Source: DASQEH01 sp035633755 (GTDB lineage Bacteria; Actinomycetota; Actinomycetes; Propionibacteriales; Nocardioidaceae). Taken from it: DNA of 27,978 bases. A program made the position numbers and the translations under genes. The number at the start of each line of letters is the position of its first letter. Position 1 is the first letter of the stretch. The notes beneath the pieces were generated by a model that ran no database searches, was not told the DNA's origin, and was given only the letters and a program-made list of their open reading frames with translations. Positions 1 through 8,256 of this stretch are shown piece by piece. The stretch spans positions 1 to 27,978 of the forward strand of contig DASQEH010000186.1 in the NCBI GenBank assembly GCA_035633755.1, given 5' to 3'.

Positions 1-395
1 AGCCCGACGATGCGCCACATGTTGAACAGCGGAGTCGCGATCGCGATGATCGGGAAGACCGTGATCGCCAGTGCGACACCGAGGATGAGCTTCTTGCCGG
101 GGAACTCGAGCCGGGCGATGGCGTATGCCGCGATGGTTGCCAGCACGACCGAGATGAACGTGGAGATCAAGGAGATACCCACGGAGTTGCGCAGCGCCGT
201 CGTGAAGAGGTCGCTGTTGAACACGATGTCGTAGTTCTCCAGGCTGAAGTTGCTCGGCCAGAACTTCTGGTTGTTGATGTCGTCGCCGGCCTTCAGCGAG
301 AGGGAGACGATCCACGCCACCGGGATGAGCGCATAAAGGATGATGAGGATGGCGCCGATGATCCAGGCGGTTTGGCCTTTGCCGGATGTCTTCAT
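1..395 (-). CDS. Carbohydrate ABC transporter permease, MalG type (partial, C-terminus outside window)
   Basis: Inner-membrane permease of a CUT1-type sugar ABC importer. The frame runs from an ATG at 395 to the window edge, giving 131 codons of a protein usually near 275-300 residues, so the conserved EAA loop is not visible. Residues about 8-30 form the first membrane segment, followed by a periplasmic stretch containing SLENYDIVF, which is typical of MalG-like permeases. A second hydrophobic block begins near residue 75. The start lies 7 nt after the TAG of the preceding permease, and an AGAGGGG stretch upstream can serve as ribosome binding site, so it is the third gene of the lipoprotein-permease-permease operon. 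The sugar cannot be read from the sequence; the divergent GH31 enzyme suggests an alpha-glucoside. Confidence 0.9.
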   Translation of the reverse strand, partial: MKTSGKGQTAWIIGAILIILYALIPVAWIVSLSLKAGDDINNQKFWPSNFSLENYDIVFNSDLFTTALRNSVGISLISTFISVVLATIAAYAIARLEFPGKKLILGVALAITVFPIIAIATPLFNMWRIVG

Positions 396-402
396 GTCAG
401 CT

Positions 403-1341
403 CTAACCCCTCTGCTGGGACAGGTCGGTCTTGAAGCCCTTGACGAACAGGACTGCTATGAGCACGACCAAGATGGCAAGGATGACGCTGACGGCCGATC
501 CCATGCCGATCATCGTGCGCGTGATTGTCTGCCGATAGGCGAGGAAGGACAACGTCTCGGTGCCCTGGGCGCCCTGGGTCATGATGAAGACGTTGTCGAA
601 GATCCGGAACGCGTCCAGTGTCCGGAAGAGCAACGCCACCATGATCGCTGCCTTCATGTTCGGAACGATCACCTTGTAGAAGCCCTGCCACGCGGTGGCA
701 CCGTCGACCTTGGCCGACTCCAGGTAGTCGTCGGGGATCTGGGCAAGGCCAGCCAGCAGCAGCAACGACATGAACGGCGTCGTCTTCCAGATCTCTGACA
801 TGCAGATCACCGCCAGGGCGGGGATCGTGTCACCGAACCAGTCGAAGGCATCGAGCCCGAACAAGGGATTCACGAAGCCGTATGCCGGGGTGAACGCGTA
901 CTGCCAGGCGTAGGCCGACACCACGGTGATGATGCCGTAGGGCACGAGGATGGCGGTACGCAGTGACCGGCGCAGGTACAACGCGCGGTGCATGACCAGC
1001 GCGAGCGCGAAACCGAGGATGAACTCGATGATCACCGTGACGATCGTGATGGCACTCGTCACCCAGAACTGCCGCCAGAACAGCGGGTCGCTCAGGATGG
1101 TCACGTAATTGCCGAGCCCGACGAAGTCCTTACCGCCCGGGTCGGTGAGCCGGTAGTTGAAGAGGGACAGGTAGATGGCGTTACCGACCGGGTACGCCGT
1201 GACGAGCACCATCACGAAGAAGGCCGGCGCGGCCAGCATCCAGCCGAGGTTGCGCTCGTGTCGGGACTTGTCAGTCAGGCCCGCTCTCTTCGGCGTCTGC
1301 TGATCCGCAGGCGCCGGGGCCATCTTTACGGAACTCAACAT
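403..1341 (-). CDS. Carbohydrate ABC transporter permease, MalF type
   Basis: Membrane subunit that pairs with the MalG-like permease to form the channel of a CUT1 sugar importer. The frame gives 312 residues, normal for the family. The N-terminus is hydrophilic, the first membrane segment lies at about residues 34-58, and five further hydrophobic segments follow. The EAA loop that docks the ATPase is visible as ESAKVDGATAWQGFYKVIVP in the C-terminal third. The annotated ATG at 1341 sits only 2 nt from AGGAGG. The next codon, TTG at 1338, is 5 nt away and may be the true start. The Shine-Dalgarno overlaps the TAG stop of the binding-protein gene, so translation is probably coupled. No ATPase gene is present; many actinobacteria use a shared MsiK-type ATPase. 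Confidence 0.94.
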   Translation of the reverse strand: MLSSVKMAPAPADQQTPKRAGLTDKSRHERNLGWMLAAPAFFVMVLVTAYPVGNAIYLSLFNYRLTDPGGKDFVGLGNYVTILSDPLFWRQFWVTSAITIVTVIIEFILGFALALVMHRALYLRRSLRTAILVPYGIITVVSAYAWQYAFTPAYGFVNPLFGLDAFDWFGDTIPALAVICMSEIWKTTPFMSLLLLAGLAQIPDDYLESAKVDGATAWQGFYKVIVPNMKAAIMVALLFRTLDAFRIFDNVFIMTQGAQGTETLSFLAYRQTITRTMIGMGSAVSVILAILVVLIAVLFVKGFKTDLSQQRG

Positions 1342-1347
1342 GCCCTC

Positions 1348-2700
1348 CTAGAGCAGCTGTTCGTTGGAAAGTACGGCTTCGATCATGCTTGCCGTGGTCT
1401 CCGCCGTCGTCTCTTCACTCAGAGAGTCCGGTGGGTGGTAGCCGTCCTGGATGGCGGCGGTGACGTCGCCGTAGAAGGGCGTGATGGGTCGGGGTCCCGC
1501 GTCTTCGAGTCCCTCGCGGATCTGGTCAGCCATCGGGAACTGCTTGCGGATGTCGGGGTCGTCGTACAGTGCATCGGCGGCACCGGGGTCACCGGCTGTC
1601 GTCATGTATTCCTTCTGGCTCTCCACCGAGCGCAAGCAGCGGATCGCCTCGACGGCGAGGTCCGCCTTGTCGGTGAAGGCTCCGACGCCGAGGCTGATGC
1701 CGCCCAGAGGTGTGGAGCTCTCCTGCCCCTCGACAACCTGCGGGTAGCGCGTCCAACCGACATCCTTGCTGAAGTCCTCGGGCAGCGAGCCGTCCTCCAT
1801 ACCTGCAGCGAAGGCTGCCCACACGTATGGCCAGTTGACCATGAAGCCGCCGTTCTCGGCCTGGAAGGCAGCGCGTGACTCTTCCTCGCCCGCAGTGCTC
1901 AGGGCTGGAGGAGACGCTGACGAATCTGCGATGGCCCGCATGATCCGGGCCGCCTCTTTGCCGGCATCGCTGTTGATCGTCGCGTCGACGTCTTCGGCAG
2001 TCTCGGCCGCCTCGCCCTCACTGAGGATGGTCCCACCCGCGGACTGAACGAGCGCGTTGACCCACACCATGAGGCTCTCGTTGCGACGTCCCTGGACGGC
2101 AACGGTCGTGTCGGTCTTCTCGGCAGCCTCGATGAGCTGGTCCCAGGTCACTGGCTGGCTCATGTCGAGCCCGGCCTTCTCTGCGACGGACTTCTTGTAC
2201 CAGAGCAGCTGCGTGTTGCCGTAGAAGGGCGCCGCGAACATCGTGTCGTTGAACAGCGACTGCTCGAGCGGACCCCGCAGGACTCCCTCGGAGAACTCGG
2301 TCCGCTCCTCTTCGGTGAAGGGGCGGAGGAAGTCGGCGTTCGCCAACTCGGACATGAAGGGTGGGTCGATGCTGATGAGGTCGACGCTGTTGTCTTCCGC
2401 TGCGAGCCGGCGCAGGATCTGCTCGCGCTGGCCGCTCGCGTTGTTCGGGAGCAGCTGGATGGAGATGTCGTAGGCCCCACCCGAGTCTGCTGCGCACTTC
2501 TCCCCGATCGGAGCCTGAAGGGCGTTGTTGATGAACCAGTTAAGGGTTGTGTCGTCGCCGCCACCGCCGCCGCCGCAAGCGCTCAGCAGCAGCGACGCGG
2601 TCGCACACGCTGCGAGGCCGGCGTACTTGGTACGACGACGCGATGAGCGGTCAGCCTTGTTTTGGGACTGTGCCGAGGGAGCGGAACTACGTCTGCTCAC
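1348..2700 (-). CDS. Sugar ABC transporter substrate-binding lipoprotein
   Basis: Extracellular solute-binding protein that captures the sugar and delivers it to the two downstream permeases. The 450-residue product starts with a basic stretch, a hydrophobic signal and the lipobox LLSAC, so Cys42 should be lipidated. A glycine-rich linker follows. The rest has the look of family 1 binding proteins (DLISIDPPFMSELA near the N-lobe, TPLGGISLGVG in the middle). The GTG start at 2700 is supported by AGGAGG five bases upstream. It is the first gene of a three-gene minus-strand operon and is divergent from an alpha-glucosidase. A LpqY-like alpha-glucoside or trehalose specificity is possible, but the sequence alone does not show the ligand. 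Confidence 0.93.
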   Translation of the reverse strand: MSRRSSAPSAQSQNKADRSSRRRTKYAGLAACATASLLLSACGGGGGGDDTTLNWFINNALQAPIGEKCAADSGGAYDISIQLLPNNASGQREQILRRLAAEDNSVDLISIDPPFMSELANADFLRPFTEEERTEFSEGVLRGPLEQSLFNDTMFAAPFYGNTQLLWYKKSVAEKAGLDMSQPVTWDQLIEAAEKTDTTVAVQGRRNESLMVWVNALVQSAGGTILSEGEAAETAEDVDATINSDAGKEAARIMRAIADSSASPPALSTAGEEESRAAFQAENGGFMVNWPYVWAAFAAGMEDGSLPEDFSKDVGWTRYPQVVEGQESSTPLGGISLGVGAFTDKADLAVEAIRCLRSVESQKEYMTTAGDPGAADALYDDPDIRKQFPMADQIREGLEDAGPRPITPFYGDVTAAIQDGYHPPDSLSEETTAETTASMIEAVLSNEQLL

Positions 2701-2726
2701 GAGTCCTCCTAGGTTGGGCGGAGGCT

Positions 2727-2752
2727 AACGCTCCTACTCCCCCCGGAGCGTT
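2727..2752. promoter_or_regulatory. Perfect 8-bp inverted repeat in leader of sugar operon
   Basis: AACGCTCC at 2727-2734 and GGAGCGTT at 2745-2752 form a perfect inverted repeat with a 10-nt C-rich centre. It lies between the predicted promoter (2763-2791) and the GTG of the binding-protein gene, just downstream of the expected transcription start. It could be a repressor operator or an mRNA hairpin. No regulator gene is adjacent, and the sequence is not a standard LacI-family operator. Confidence 0.4.
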
Positions 2753-2762
2753 GGAAACCGCT

Positions 2763-2791
2763 GTGTTACGGAAGTGTGCGAATGGAGTAAA
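2763..2791 (-). promoter_or_regulatory. Candidate sigma-70-type promoter of the sugar ABC operon
   Basis: On the minus strand TTTACT (2786-2791) and TAACAC (2763-2768) are separated by 17 nt, acceptable as -35 and -10 hexamers of a housekeeping promoter. The predicted start near 2756 leaves a leader of about 55 nt containing the inverted repeat and the AGGAGG site. This is a pattern match only. Confidence 0.35.
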
Positions 2792-2966
2792 GCACAGACG
2801 AACGCGCGGTGGCTACGCCGCGAGCCCCGCTGAACTGTTGCGTTTAGGACACATCTCGACAGCGGGCAGCTCGAGGTGCGCACATGGCGTCTTTGCAGTA
2901 CACACGGGGTAACGCTGCGCCGAGTTGCGTGCTGAAGCCATCGCCACCAAGGGAGACAAAACACAG

Positions 2967-5384
2967 ATGGTCGATACCCAAAACTATGTGCGCTTCGAGC
3001 GGGTCACCTCGGTGCGCAGCGCCGATCGGGGCCTGCTGGCGGATGTGCACGGCGAGCAATTGCGCATCGACGTTGTCCGCGACGACGTCGTCCGCGTCAA
3101 GATCAGCCGAGGGGGAGTCTTCGACGAGTCGCCCACGTTCGCGGTGGACGTCGATCCTCTGGCCGACGCCGTCGATTTCACGGTCGAGCATGACGACGAA
3201 GTGGCGCGGGTACGTACCGATGCGCTCGTCGTCTCCTTGTTCCTTGATCCGTTCCGGTTGGACGTGCACCGCGCCGACGGAACCGCCGTCGTCGAGACGG
3301 CGCCTGACGCGGAGGGCCGGTACTGGGCGTACGCCACCTTGAACGACGCCTTCACCGTGAGGCGGCGCTGCCGCCAGGTCGACGCGATCTACGGGTTGGG
3401 CGAGAAGACAGGCAGACACAACCGCAAGGGTCGTGACTTCACCATGTGGAACACCGACGTCCTTGACTCCCACTCGACAGCAGAATTCACACAGGCCCAT
3501 CCGGCCGACGATCCCCGCTCGGACCGCTCGAGCACGGAGTTCGACCCCTACTACGTGTCGATTCCCTTCTTCTACCACCAGTCCTATCCCGACGGCTCGA
3601 TGTCGGCGTCATTCATGGACAACGGCTATCGAGCGTCTTACGAGTTCTCGCACGACGAGGAGTACCGCCTCCATTTCGCCGGTGGCCAGTACACGGAGTA
3701 CATCTTCGCGGGACCGGAGATGCCGGAGATCCTCACGGCGTACACGTGGCTGACCGGCCGAACCGCGCCACCGCCGCTGTGGGCGCTGGGGTACCACCAA
3801 TGTCGATGGTTCCGGTACACGCAGCAGGCGGTGGAGAGTCTTGCCGAGCGCCATCGGCAAAGCGACATCCCTTGTGACACCTTGTGGCTGGACATCGAGT
3901 ACATGGACGGCTATCGCGTCTTCACGTGGGACACGGACTCGTTCCCCGATGCCGCCGGGATGCTGGAGCGGCTGAAGGCGATGGGCATCCGCGTCATCAC
4001 GATCATCGACCCGGGCGTGAAGTACGAGCCCGGCTACGAGATCTTCGACCAAGCGGTCGAGAGGGGCGTGTTGTGCAAGACCGCCGGCGGTGACCTCTAT
4101 ATAGGGCAGGTGTGGCCCGGCAACACAGCGTTCCCTGACTTCGTCTCCGAGGAGGCTCGGACGTGGTGGGGGGAGCTGAACGCCGCACACGTGCAGTCCG
4201 GTCTGGCCGGCATCTGGAACGACATGAACGAGCCGGCCACCGGGATGATCGCCTCAGAAGCGATGCGGTTCGGCAGCGGGCAGTACGAACATGCGCGCTA
4301 CCACAACCAGTACGCCCTCCTGATGGCCATGGGCACCACTGCCGGGCTGCTGGACGCGATGCCCGACCTGCGCCCCTTCGTGCTCTCGCGCGCCGGGTTC
4401 GCCGGGATCCAGCGGTACGCGGCCAACTGGATGGGCGACAACCTCTCGCGCTGGGACCATCTGTGGCTCAGCCTCCCGATGGCGAGCGGGCTGGGTGTCT
4501 CCGGGCAGTCGTTCGTCGGCGCTGACATCGGCGGTTTCCACGGCAGCTCGAACGCCGAGCTGTTCCTGCGCTGGATGCAGTACGGCGTGCTGACTCCGTT
4601 CTGCCGCAACCACTCCGAGATCGGCAACATCGACCAGTACGCATGGTCGTTCGGGGACGTCATCCTCGGCCTCGTCCGCGAGGCGATCCAGCTGCGGTAC
4701 CGGCTGATGCCGTACCTCTACGCGACCTTCCTCCGCGCCGCGGAGACGGGAGCTCCGGTGCAGCGGCCGCTGGTCTTCGACTACCAGCACGACCCTGTTG
4801 TCCGTGACATCGACGACGAGTTCCTGCTCGGGCCGGACCTGCTCGTCGCGCCCGTCGTCGAGGTCGGGCAGACCGCACGGCAGGTGTACCTGCCGGCGGG
4901 GAGCTGGTACGACTGGCACACCGACGAGCTCGTCGGTGGCGGGCGGTACCTGCTGACCCCGACCCCGATGGACCGCATCCCGATCTACGCCCGTGGCGGC
5001 GCAGTGATCCCCATGTGGCCCGAGGCGCCGCCCTCGACGGCGAACTACTCCCCGAAAGTGATCGAGCTGCATCTGTTCGTACCTCGTGAGGACGGCACGC
5101 ATCGTTCTTTGTTGCAGGAGGACGACGGGCTCACCTTCGCTGCCTTGACCGGCGAGCGGGTTCGCACGGTGGTCGAGGTGACCCGCAGCGGCGATTCGGT
5201 CACGTTGAAAGCGGACGTCGACGGTGACGGCTACCCAGATTTCGCTCGCGAGGAGTTCCATCTGGTGGTCCACGGAGCCGAGCCTCGCGTTGCGCGCGTC
5301 GACGGCGATGAGGTGGCGGCGGTCGACGGCCGCTTCGTCATGGCGAATACGGGAGAGCCGTTCTCTGTCGTCTTCGATGTCTAG
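2967..5384 (+). CDS. Glycoside hydrolase family 31 (alpha-glucosidase type)
   Basis: Cytoplasmic retaining glycosidase that releases sugar from the non-reducing end of alpha-linked oligosaccharides. The 805-residue product has the GH31 order: N-terminal beta-sandwich, TIM barrel from about residue 270, and C-terminal beta domains. The nucleophile motif WNDMNEP places Asp419 as nucleophile, and GADIGGF places Asp520 as acid/base. WLDIEYMDGYRVFTWD is the usual substrate-binding strand. There is no signal peptide, which fits hydrolysis after uptake by the divergent ABC importer. The frame is open from a TTG at 2925, but the ATG at 2967 gives a family-like N-terminus and has GGGAG upstream, although with a long 11-nt gap. 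Alpha-xylosidase or isomaltase specificity cannot be excluded. Confidence 0.94.
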   Translation: MVDTQNYVRFERVTSVRSADRGLLADVHGEQLRIDVVRDDVVRVKISRGGVFDESPTFAVDVDPLADAVDFTVEHDDEVARVRTDALVVSLFLDPFRLDVHRADGTAVVETAPDAEGRYWAYATLNDAFTVRRRCRQVDAIYGLGEKTGRHNRKGRDFTMWNTDVLDSHSTAEFTQAHPADDPRSDRSSTEFDPYYVSIPFFYHQSYPDGSMSASFMDNGYRASYEFSHDEEYRLHFAGGQYTEYIFAGPEMPEILTAYTWLTGRTAPPPLWALGYHQCRWFRYTQQAVESLAERHRQSDIPCDTLWLDIEYMDGYRVFTWDTDSFPDAAGMLERLKAMGIRVITIIDPGVKYEPGYEIFDQAVERGVLCKTAGGDLYIGQVWPGNTAFPDFVSEEARTWWGELNAAHVQSGLAGIWNDMNEPATGMIASEAMRFGSGQYEHARYHNQYALLMAMGTTAGLLDAMPDLRPFVLSRAGFAGIQRYAANWMGDNLSRWDHLWLSLPMASGLGVSGQSFVGADIGGFHGSSNAELFLRWMQYGVLTPFCRNHSEIGNIDQYAWSFGDVILGLVREAIQLRYRLMPYLYATFLRAAETGAPVQRPLVFDYQHDPVVRDIDDEFLLGPDLLVAPVVEVGQTARQVYLPAGSWYDWHTDELVGGGRYLLTPTPMDRIPIYARGGAVIPMWPEAPPSTANYSPKVIELHLFVPREDGTHRSLLQEDDGLTFAALTGERVRTVVEVTRSGDSVTLKADVDGDGYPDFAREEFHLVVHGAEPRVARVDGDEVAAVDGRFVMANTGEPFSVVFDV

Positions 5385-5502
5385 GGATTCCGACGGTCGA
5401 TTTGACTCAGTGGCGGGATGCTCGACTCGGAAGAGTGGCGTCGGCAGATCGGGCGTCGAGCGTGCACGTCGCATCACGGGGCTAGGGCAGCCGAACCCGT
5501 TC

Positions 5503-6600
5503 TCATACCGCAACAGTCGTCGTGAGGACGGGCTCGAGACCCAGGAATGCTCCGAACCGAGCGGCGACGTCGTGAAGCTTCTGGGTCTCCGATGGTGTCA
5601 AGGGTCCGAACAGGGTCGCCTCGATGAGAACCGAGCGTGCGCTGAGGGTACGCCTCCAGCTGCCAACGGTGCGGCCGTCGATCACGATCGCCCGGTCGAG
5701 CAGTCCCGGCCGCGGCGGTTCGTTCGCGAGGACAACTCGGAGGTCCTGGTAGGCCACGATCGTCTCGTCGTACATCGGGACGAGGAACGCGCCGGAGAGT
5801 CGATCCGATGTGGTGGCAGGCGAGGACTTCGCGTAGTACCACGCCTTGCCGGTCTCGTCCTCGTCGCGATCGAGCTCGGAGCCAACGCGCGCCAGGGCCG
5901 CTTTTGTGTCGGCGACCGTGAGGCTGGACCACGCTGTGAAGTCGTTCACGGTGGCCGGACCATGACTGCGGAAGTAGCGCACAACCAGCTCGTCGACGCT
6001 TGACTCACGCGGCCGGTCGTCGGTCGGGGAGACAGGCACCCGGTCATCGAGGAGCGCGTACGTCTGCGACCTGCCGCGTCTCGGTCCGCTGCAGATGACC
6101 TCCTCGAGCTCGGCGTGCATGAGCACGTAACCGAGTCGCAGTCCCTCGGCTTCGACTCCGGCCGCGGCGAGATGCGCGGCGAGTTCTCTGCGGGTCAGAG
6201 GGCCGCTCGCGCTCAGCGTTCGCGCCAGCACGTCATGGCCACGTTGCAGGACATTCGCGTCAAGGTCCAGCTTGCGGTACATGTAGCGGTTGAGCGCGTG
6301 CACGCGAGGTCGCGTCAACCGCAGCAGCCAGCGGACGTCCTCGTTCGCGAGGAAGTGCCAGGTTGGCCGCAGCGCATGCGTCCGGATGAAGTCACCGCGG
6401 CCGAAGGCGGCTTCGACCTCGGCGTGACCGCACGCCTGAGTACGCTCCGCCAGCGACCACATGACCTCGGCGAACTCCTGCGCCTGGACCGCGCCAAGCC
6501 ACCGAACGACGTCGCCTGCCGTGTCGAACCGGTCCCCGGCCAGGCGCTGGTGGATCAGCCGGTGGCGCACGATCTCGAGCGGCTTCATCACCGCCAGCAT
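5503..6600 (-). CDS. Winged-helix DNA-binding domain protein (HTH_42 / YcaQ-like family)
   Basis: The 365-residue protein resembles the HTH_42 (formerly DUF1006) family common in actinobacteria, which shares its fold with YcaQ/AlkX DNA glycosylases that open interstrand crosslinks. Recognisable marks are an N-terminal LGAVQAQ helix, the segment GPLTRRELAAHL typical of a winged helix near residue 140, and the C-terminal DYDETIVAY-like segment, here MYDETIVAYQDLR. Family length is about 350-390, so the gene is full length. The YcaQ catalytic motif cannot be confidently identified, so DNA-repair activity is not claimed. ATG at 6600 and ATG at 6588 are both possible; neither has a good Shine-Dalgarno. 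It is convergent with the GH31 gene, with a 118-bp gap that holds only a weak inverted repeat (5420-5426 / 5455-5461). Confidence 0.85.
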   Translation of the reverse strand: MLAVMKPLEIVRHRLIHQRLAGDRFDTAGDVVRWLGAVQAQEFAEVMWSLAERTQACGHAEVEAAFGRGDFIRTHALRPTWHFLANEDVRWLLRLTRPRVHALNRYMYRKLDLDANVLQRGHDVLARTLSASGPLTRRELAAHLAAAGVEAEGLRLGYVLMHAELEEVICSGPRRGRSQTYALLDDRVPVSPTDDRPRESSVDELVVRYFRSHGPATVNDFTAWSSLTVADTKAALARVGSELDRDEDETGKAWYYAKSSPATTSDRLSGAFLVPMYDETIVAYQDLRVVLANEPPRPGLLDRAIVIDGRTVGSWRRTLSARSVLIEATLFGPLTPSETQKLHDVAARFGAFLGLEPVLTTTVAV

Positions 6601-6821
6601 CTACGGTGCCGACCGTGACAGGCATGGCCGGGCCAACACATGGTCAACGCCGCCCTTCCCGACTCGGTGATGCGTGCGGGCGAGCGGCGCATCGGGCGAA
6701 GACTCCGCATCACCAAAACTCCTTGCTGAGGTCATGGGTGCCCGCCGCTCGCCGCACCCTCGACAACAGAATGGCCGATGGACACGGCGGCCGGCGCGGC
6801 ACTCCGTGAGCGGCGCTCACG

Positions 6822-6959
6822 TTACGGCCTTCTCCGGTGGCGGCGACGCCGCTCGAAGACCGTGGTTGGGCGGACAGACGACGGACGACGAGCGGATCGC
6901 TGGTGCTCCGCCGCGCGGTCTCGCAGGATGGTCTGGTTCACGTACTCGTGGTACAGCAT
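6822..6959 (-). CDS. Small basic protein, 45 residues (hypothetical)
   Basis: A short minus-strand frame from ATG at 6959 to TAA at 6822. GAAGGAG lies 6 nt before the ATG, one of the best Shine-Dalgarno sites in the window, and a long chance frame would not be expected to carry it at this exact spot. The product starts MLYHEYVNQTILRDRAAEHQ and becomes strongly Arg-rich towards the end. The pattern of aromatic start, helical middle and basic tail recalls the many small uncharacterised actinobacterial proteins of 45-70 residues. No domain is recognised and no function is proposed. It is divergent from the methyltransferase gene and upstream of the HTH_42 gene on the same strand, 221 bp away. 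Confidence 0.6.
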   Translation of the reverse strand: MLYHEYVNQTILRDRAAEHQRSARRPSSVRPTTVFERRRRHRRRP

Positions 6960-6965
6960 GGTCGG

Positions 6966-7019
6966 CTCCTTCAGGGGTGAGGGTCGCTTTCTGGACCCTG
7001 AGTAGCTCCACCCTGAAGG
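6966..7019 (-). promoter_or_regulatory. Leader inverted repeat covering the ribosome binding site of the 45-residue gene
   Basis: CCTTCAGGG at 6968-6976 and CCCTGAAGG at 7011-7019 are perfect 9-bp complements 34 nt apart, and pairing can continue with a one-base bulge. In the minus-strand transcript the 3' arm contains the AAGG of the Shine-Dalgarno (6966-6971), so the folded leader would hide the start site. This would fit regulated translation, for example by temperature, a ligand or a protein. No known riboswitch is recognised. Confidence 0.4.
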
Positions 7020-7181
7020 CCGTCGCTGACACAGCCCTGTCTGCACGCTGTCGTGGCGCTGACCTGGCCCCAGGTATCTCCTCCTGGCCGATGACGGTCA
7101 GCAAGAGACCGGCACGCCGTGGTATACGAGCAGGCAAGGAACAGGTCGTTGCTTTTTCACTGCATACCTCAGGAGGAGAAC

Positions 7182-8252
7182 ATGGACACCGAAGCCTTCG
7201 CCGACCACCTCTTCGGTTCGTTTCTGGGCGGTATGGACATGCTGACCATCACCCTGGGCGACCAGCTCGGCCTCTACGATGCGTTGCACCATCGTGGCCC
7301 GCTGACCGCTGGCGAGCTCGCCGAGACGGCCGGAATCGCGCCGCGTTATGCGCGCGAGTGGCTCGAGCAGCAGACAGTCGCCGGCATTCTTTCCGTCGAT
7401 GACGTAGAGCTGCCCGCTGACGAACGCCGGTTCGCCGTGCCGGCAGAACACGTTCCCGTTCTCGTCGACCAGGACAGCCTGCTGTACTTCCGGCCCTTCC
7501 TCACTGCCGTTGCGGGCGCTGCGGTGCAGCTGCCGGCACTTCTGGACGCCTATCGCACAGGCGGGGGAGTGTCGTGGCAGCAGTTCGGCGACCTGGTCCG
7601 TCACTCACAGGGGCAGGGCAACCGCCCCTTGTTCCTGCAGGTCCTCGGTCAGGAGTGGCTGCCGTCACTTCCCGAGATCCACCAGCGGCTCGCGGCTGGC
7701 GGGCGGGTCGCTGACATCGGCTGCGGCGAGGGCTGGTCGGCGATCGGGATGGCTTTGGCATACCCCGACATCCGCGTCGACGGCTACGACGTCGACCAGG
7801 CGTCCGTCGAGGCCGCTAATGCCCACGCCGAGGCATACGGCGTCGGTGATCGTGTCACCGTGCACTGCGTGGACGCTGGCGACGGCGACGCGGCCCACGA
7901 GGGCGCCTACGACTTGGTGACGGCTTTCGAATGTGTGCACGACATGGGTGACCCCGTGTCGGTGCTCGCGAAGATGCGCGAGATAGCAGCCCCGGACGGA
8001 GTCGTCGTTGTCGTCGACGAGCGAGTGCCGGAGAAGTTCACCGGGGCCGGGGACCCGATGGAGCAGATGTTCTACGGCTTCTCGACGTTGATCTGTCTCC
8101 CCGACGGGATGTCCCACCCGGGATCCGTCGGCACCGGCACCGTGATGCGGCCTGACGTGCTGCGCGGCTATGCCCGCGAAGCCGGCTTCAGCGACATCGA
8201 CGTGCTCCCGATCGAGCACGAGGCCTTCAGGGTCTACCAGCTCGTCTCCTGA
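7182..8252 (+). CDS. Class I SAM-dependent methyltransferase with N-terminal winged helix
   Basis: A 356-residue methyltransferase of the Rv2258c-like type. Residues about 1-90 form a winged-helix dimerisation domain (GPLTAGELAETAGIAPRYAREWL is the family-typical helix pair), a helical linker follows, and the Rossmann domain begins near residue 175. Motif I is VADIGCGEGWS (about 176-186), the acidic end of beta 2 is GYDVDQ, and motif IV is DLVTAFECVHDM. The chosen ATG at 7182 has AGGAGG 6 bp upstream; an in-frame start at 7119 lacks one. The substrate is unknown; relatives act on small molecules rather than nucleic acids. The next gene begins 4 nt after the TGA. Confidence 0.9.
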   Translation: MDTEAFADHLFGSFLGGMDMLTITLGDQLGLYDALHHRGPLTAGELAETAGIAPRYAREWLEQQTVAGILSVDDVELPADERRFAVPAEHVPVLVDQDSLLYFRPFLTAVAGAAVQLPALLDAYRTGGGVSWQQFGDLVRHSQGQGNRPLFLQVLGQEWLPSLPEIHQRLAAGGRVADIGCGEGWSAIGMALAYPDIRVDGYDVDQASVEAANAHAEAYGVGDRVTVHCVDAGDGDAAHEGAYDLVTAFECVHDMGDPVSVLAKMREIAAPDGVVVVVDERVPEKFTGAGDPMEQMFYGFSTLICLPDGMSHPGSVGTGTVMRPDVLRGYAREAGFSDIDVLPIEHEAFRVYQLVS

Positions 8253-8256
8253 GGCG

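Larger units (their letters stand above)
6601..7181. other. 580-bp spacer between HTH_42 gene and methyltransferase
   Basis: The only coding candidate is the 45-codon minus-strand frame at 6822-6959, with its leader at 6966-7019. The long frames crossing this spacer show no domain signature and no ribosome binding site and are read as chance frames in GC-rich DNA. 6601-6821 holds nothing I recognise. 7123-7128 (TATACG) could be a -10 element for the methyltransferase gene, but no matching -35 is visible. Confidence 0.6.

Noticed and set aside
988..1878. Long antisense frames opposite the permease, binding-protein, dnaX, GH31 and PBP genes
   Set aside because: They mirror the codon structure of the real genes on the other strand; composition is rich in Arg, His and Pro without domains.
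1..2700. An ABC ATPase expected with the sugar permeases
   Set aside because: No P-loop ATPase is present in this part of the window; a shared ATPase elsewhere is more likely than an overlooked gene.
2925..2966. TTG start extending the GH31 protein by 14 residues
   Set aside because: The extension is unlike family N-termini and the ATG at 2967 has a better context.
5420..5461. Inverted repeat GCTCGAC/GTCGAGC between the GH31 and HTH_42 genes as terminator
   Set aside because: Seven pairs with a 28-nt loop is too weak to separate from chance in GC-rich DNA.
6674..7402. Long plus-strand frame of 242 codons across the spacer and into the methyltransferase
   Set aside because: It overlaps a well-supported gene in another frame, has no ribosome binding site and no protein-like pattern.
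8170..8256. N-terminal extension of the DUF5946 frame back into the methyltransferase gene
   Set aside because: The Ser/Thr/Pro-rich extension is the shadow of the methyltransferase C-terminus; the conserved domain begins after 8257.
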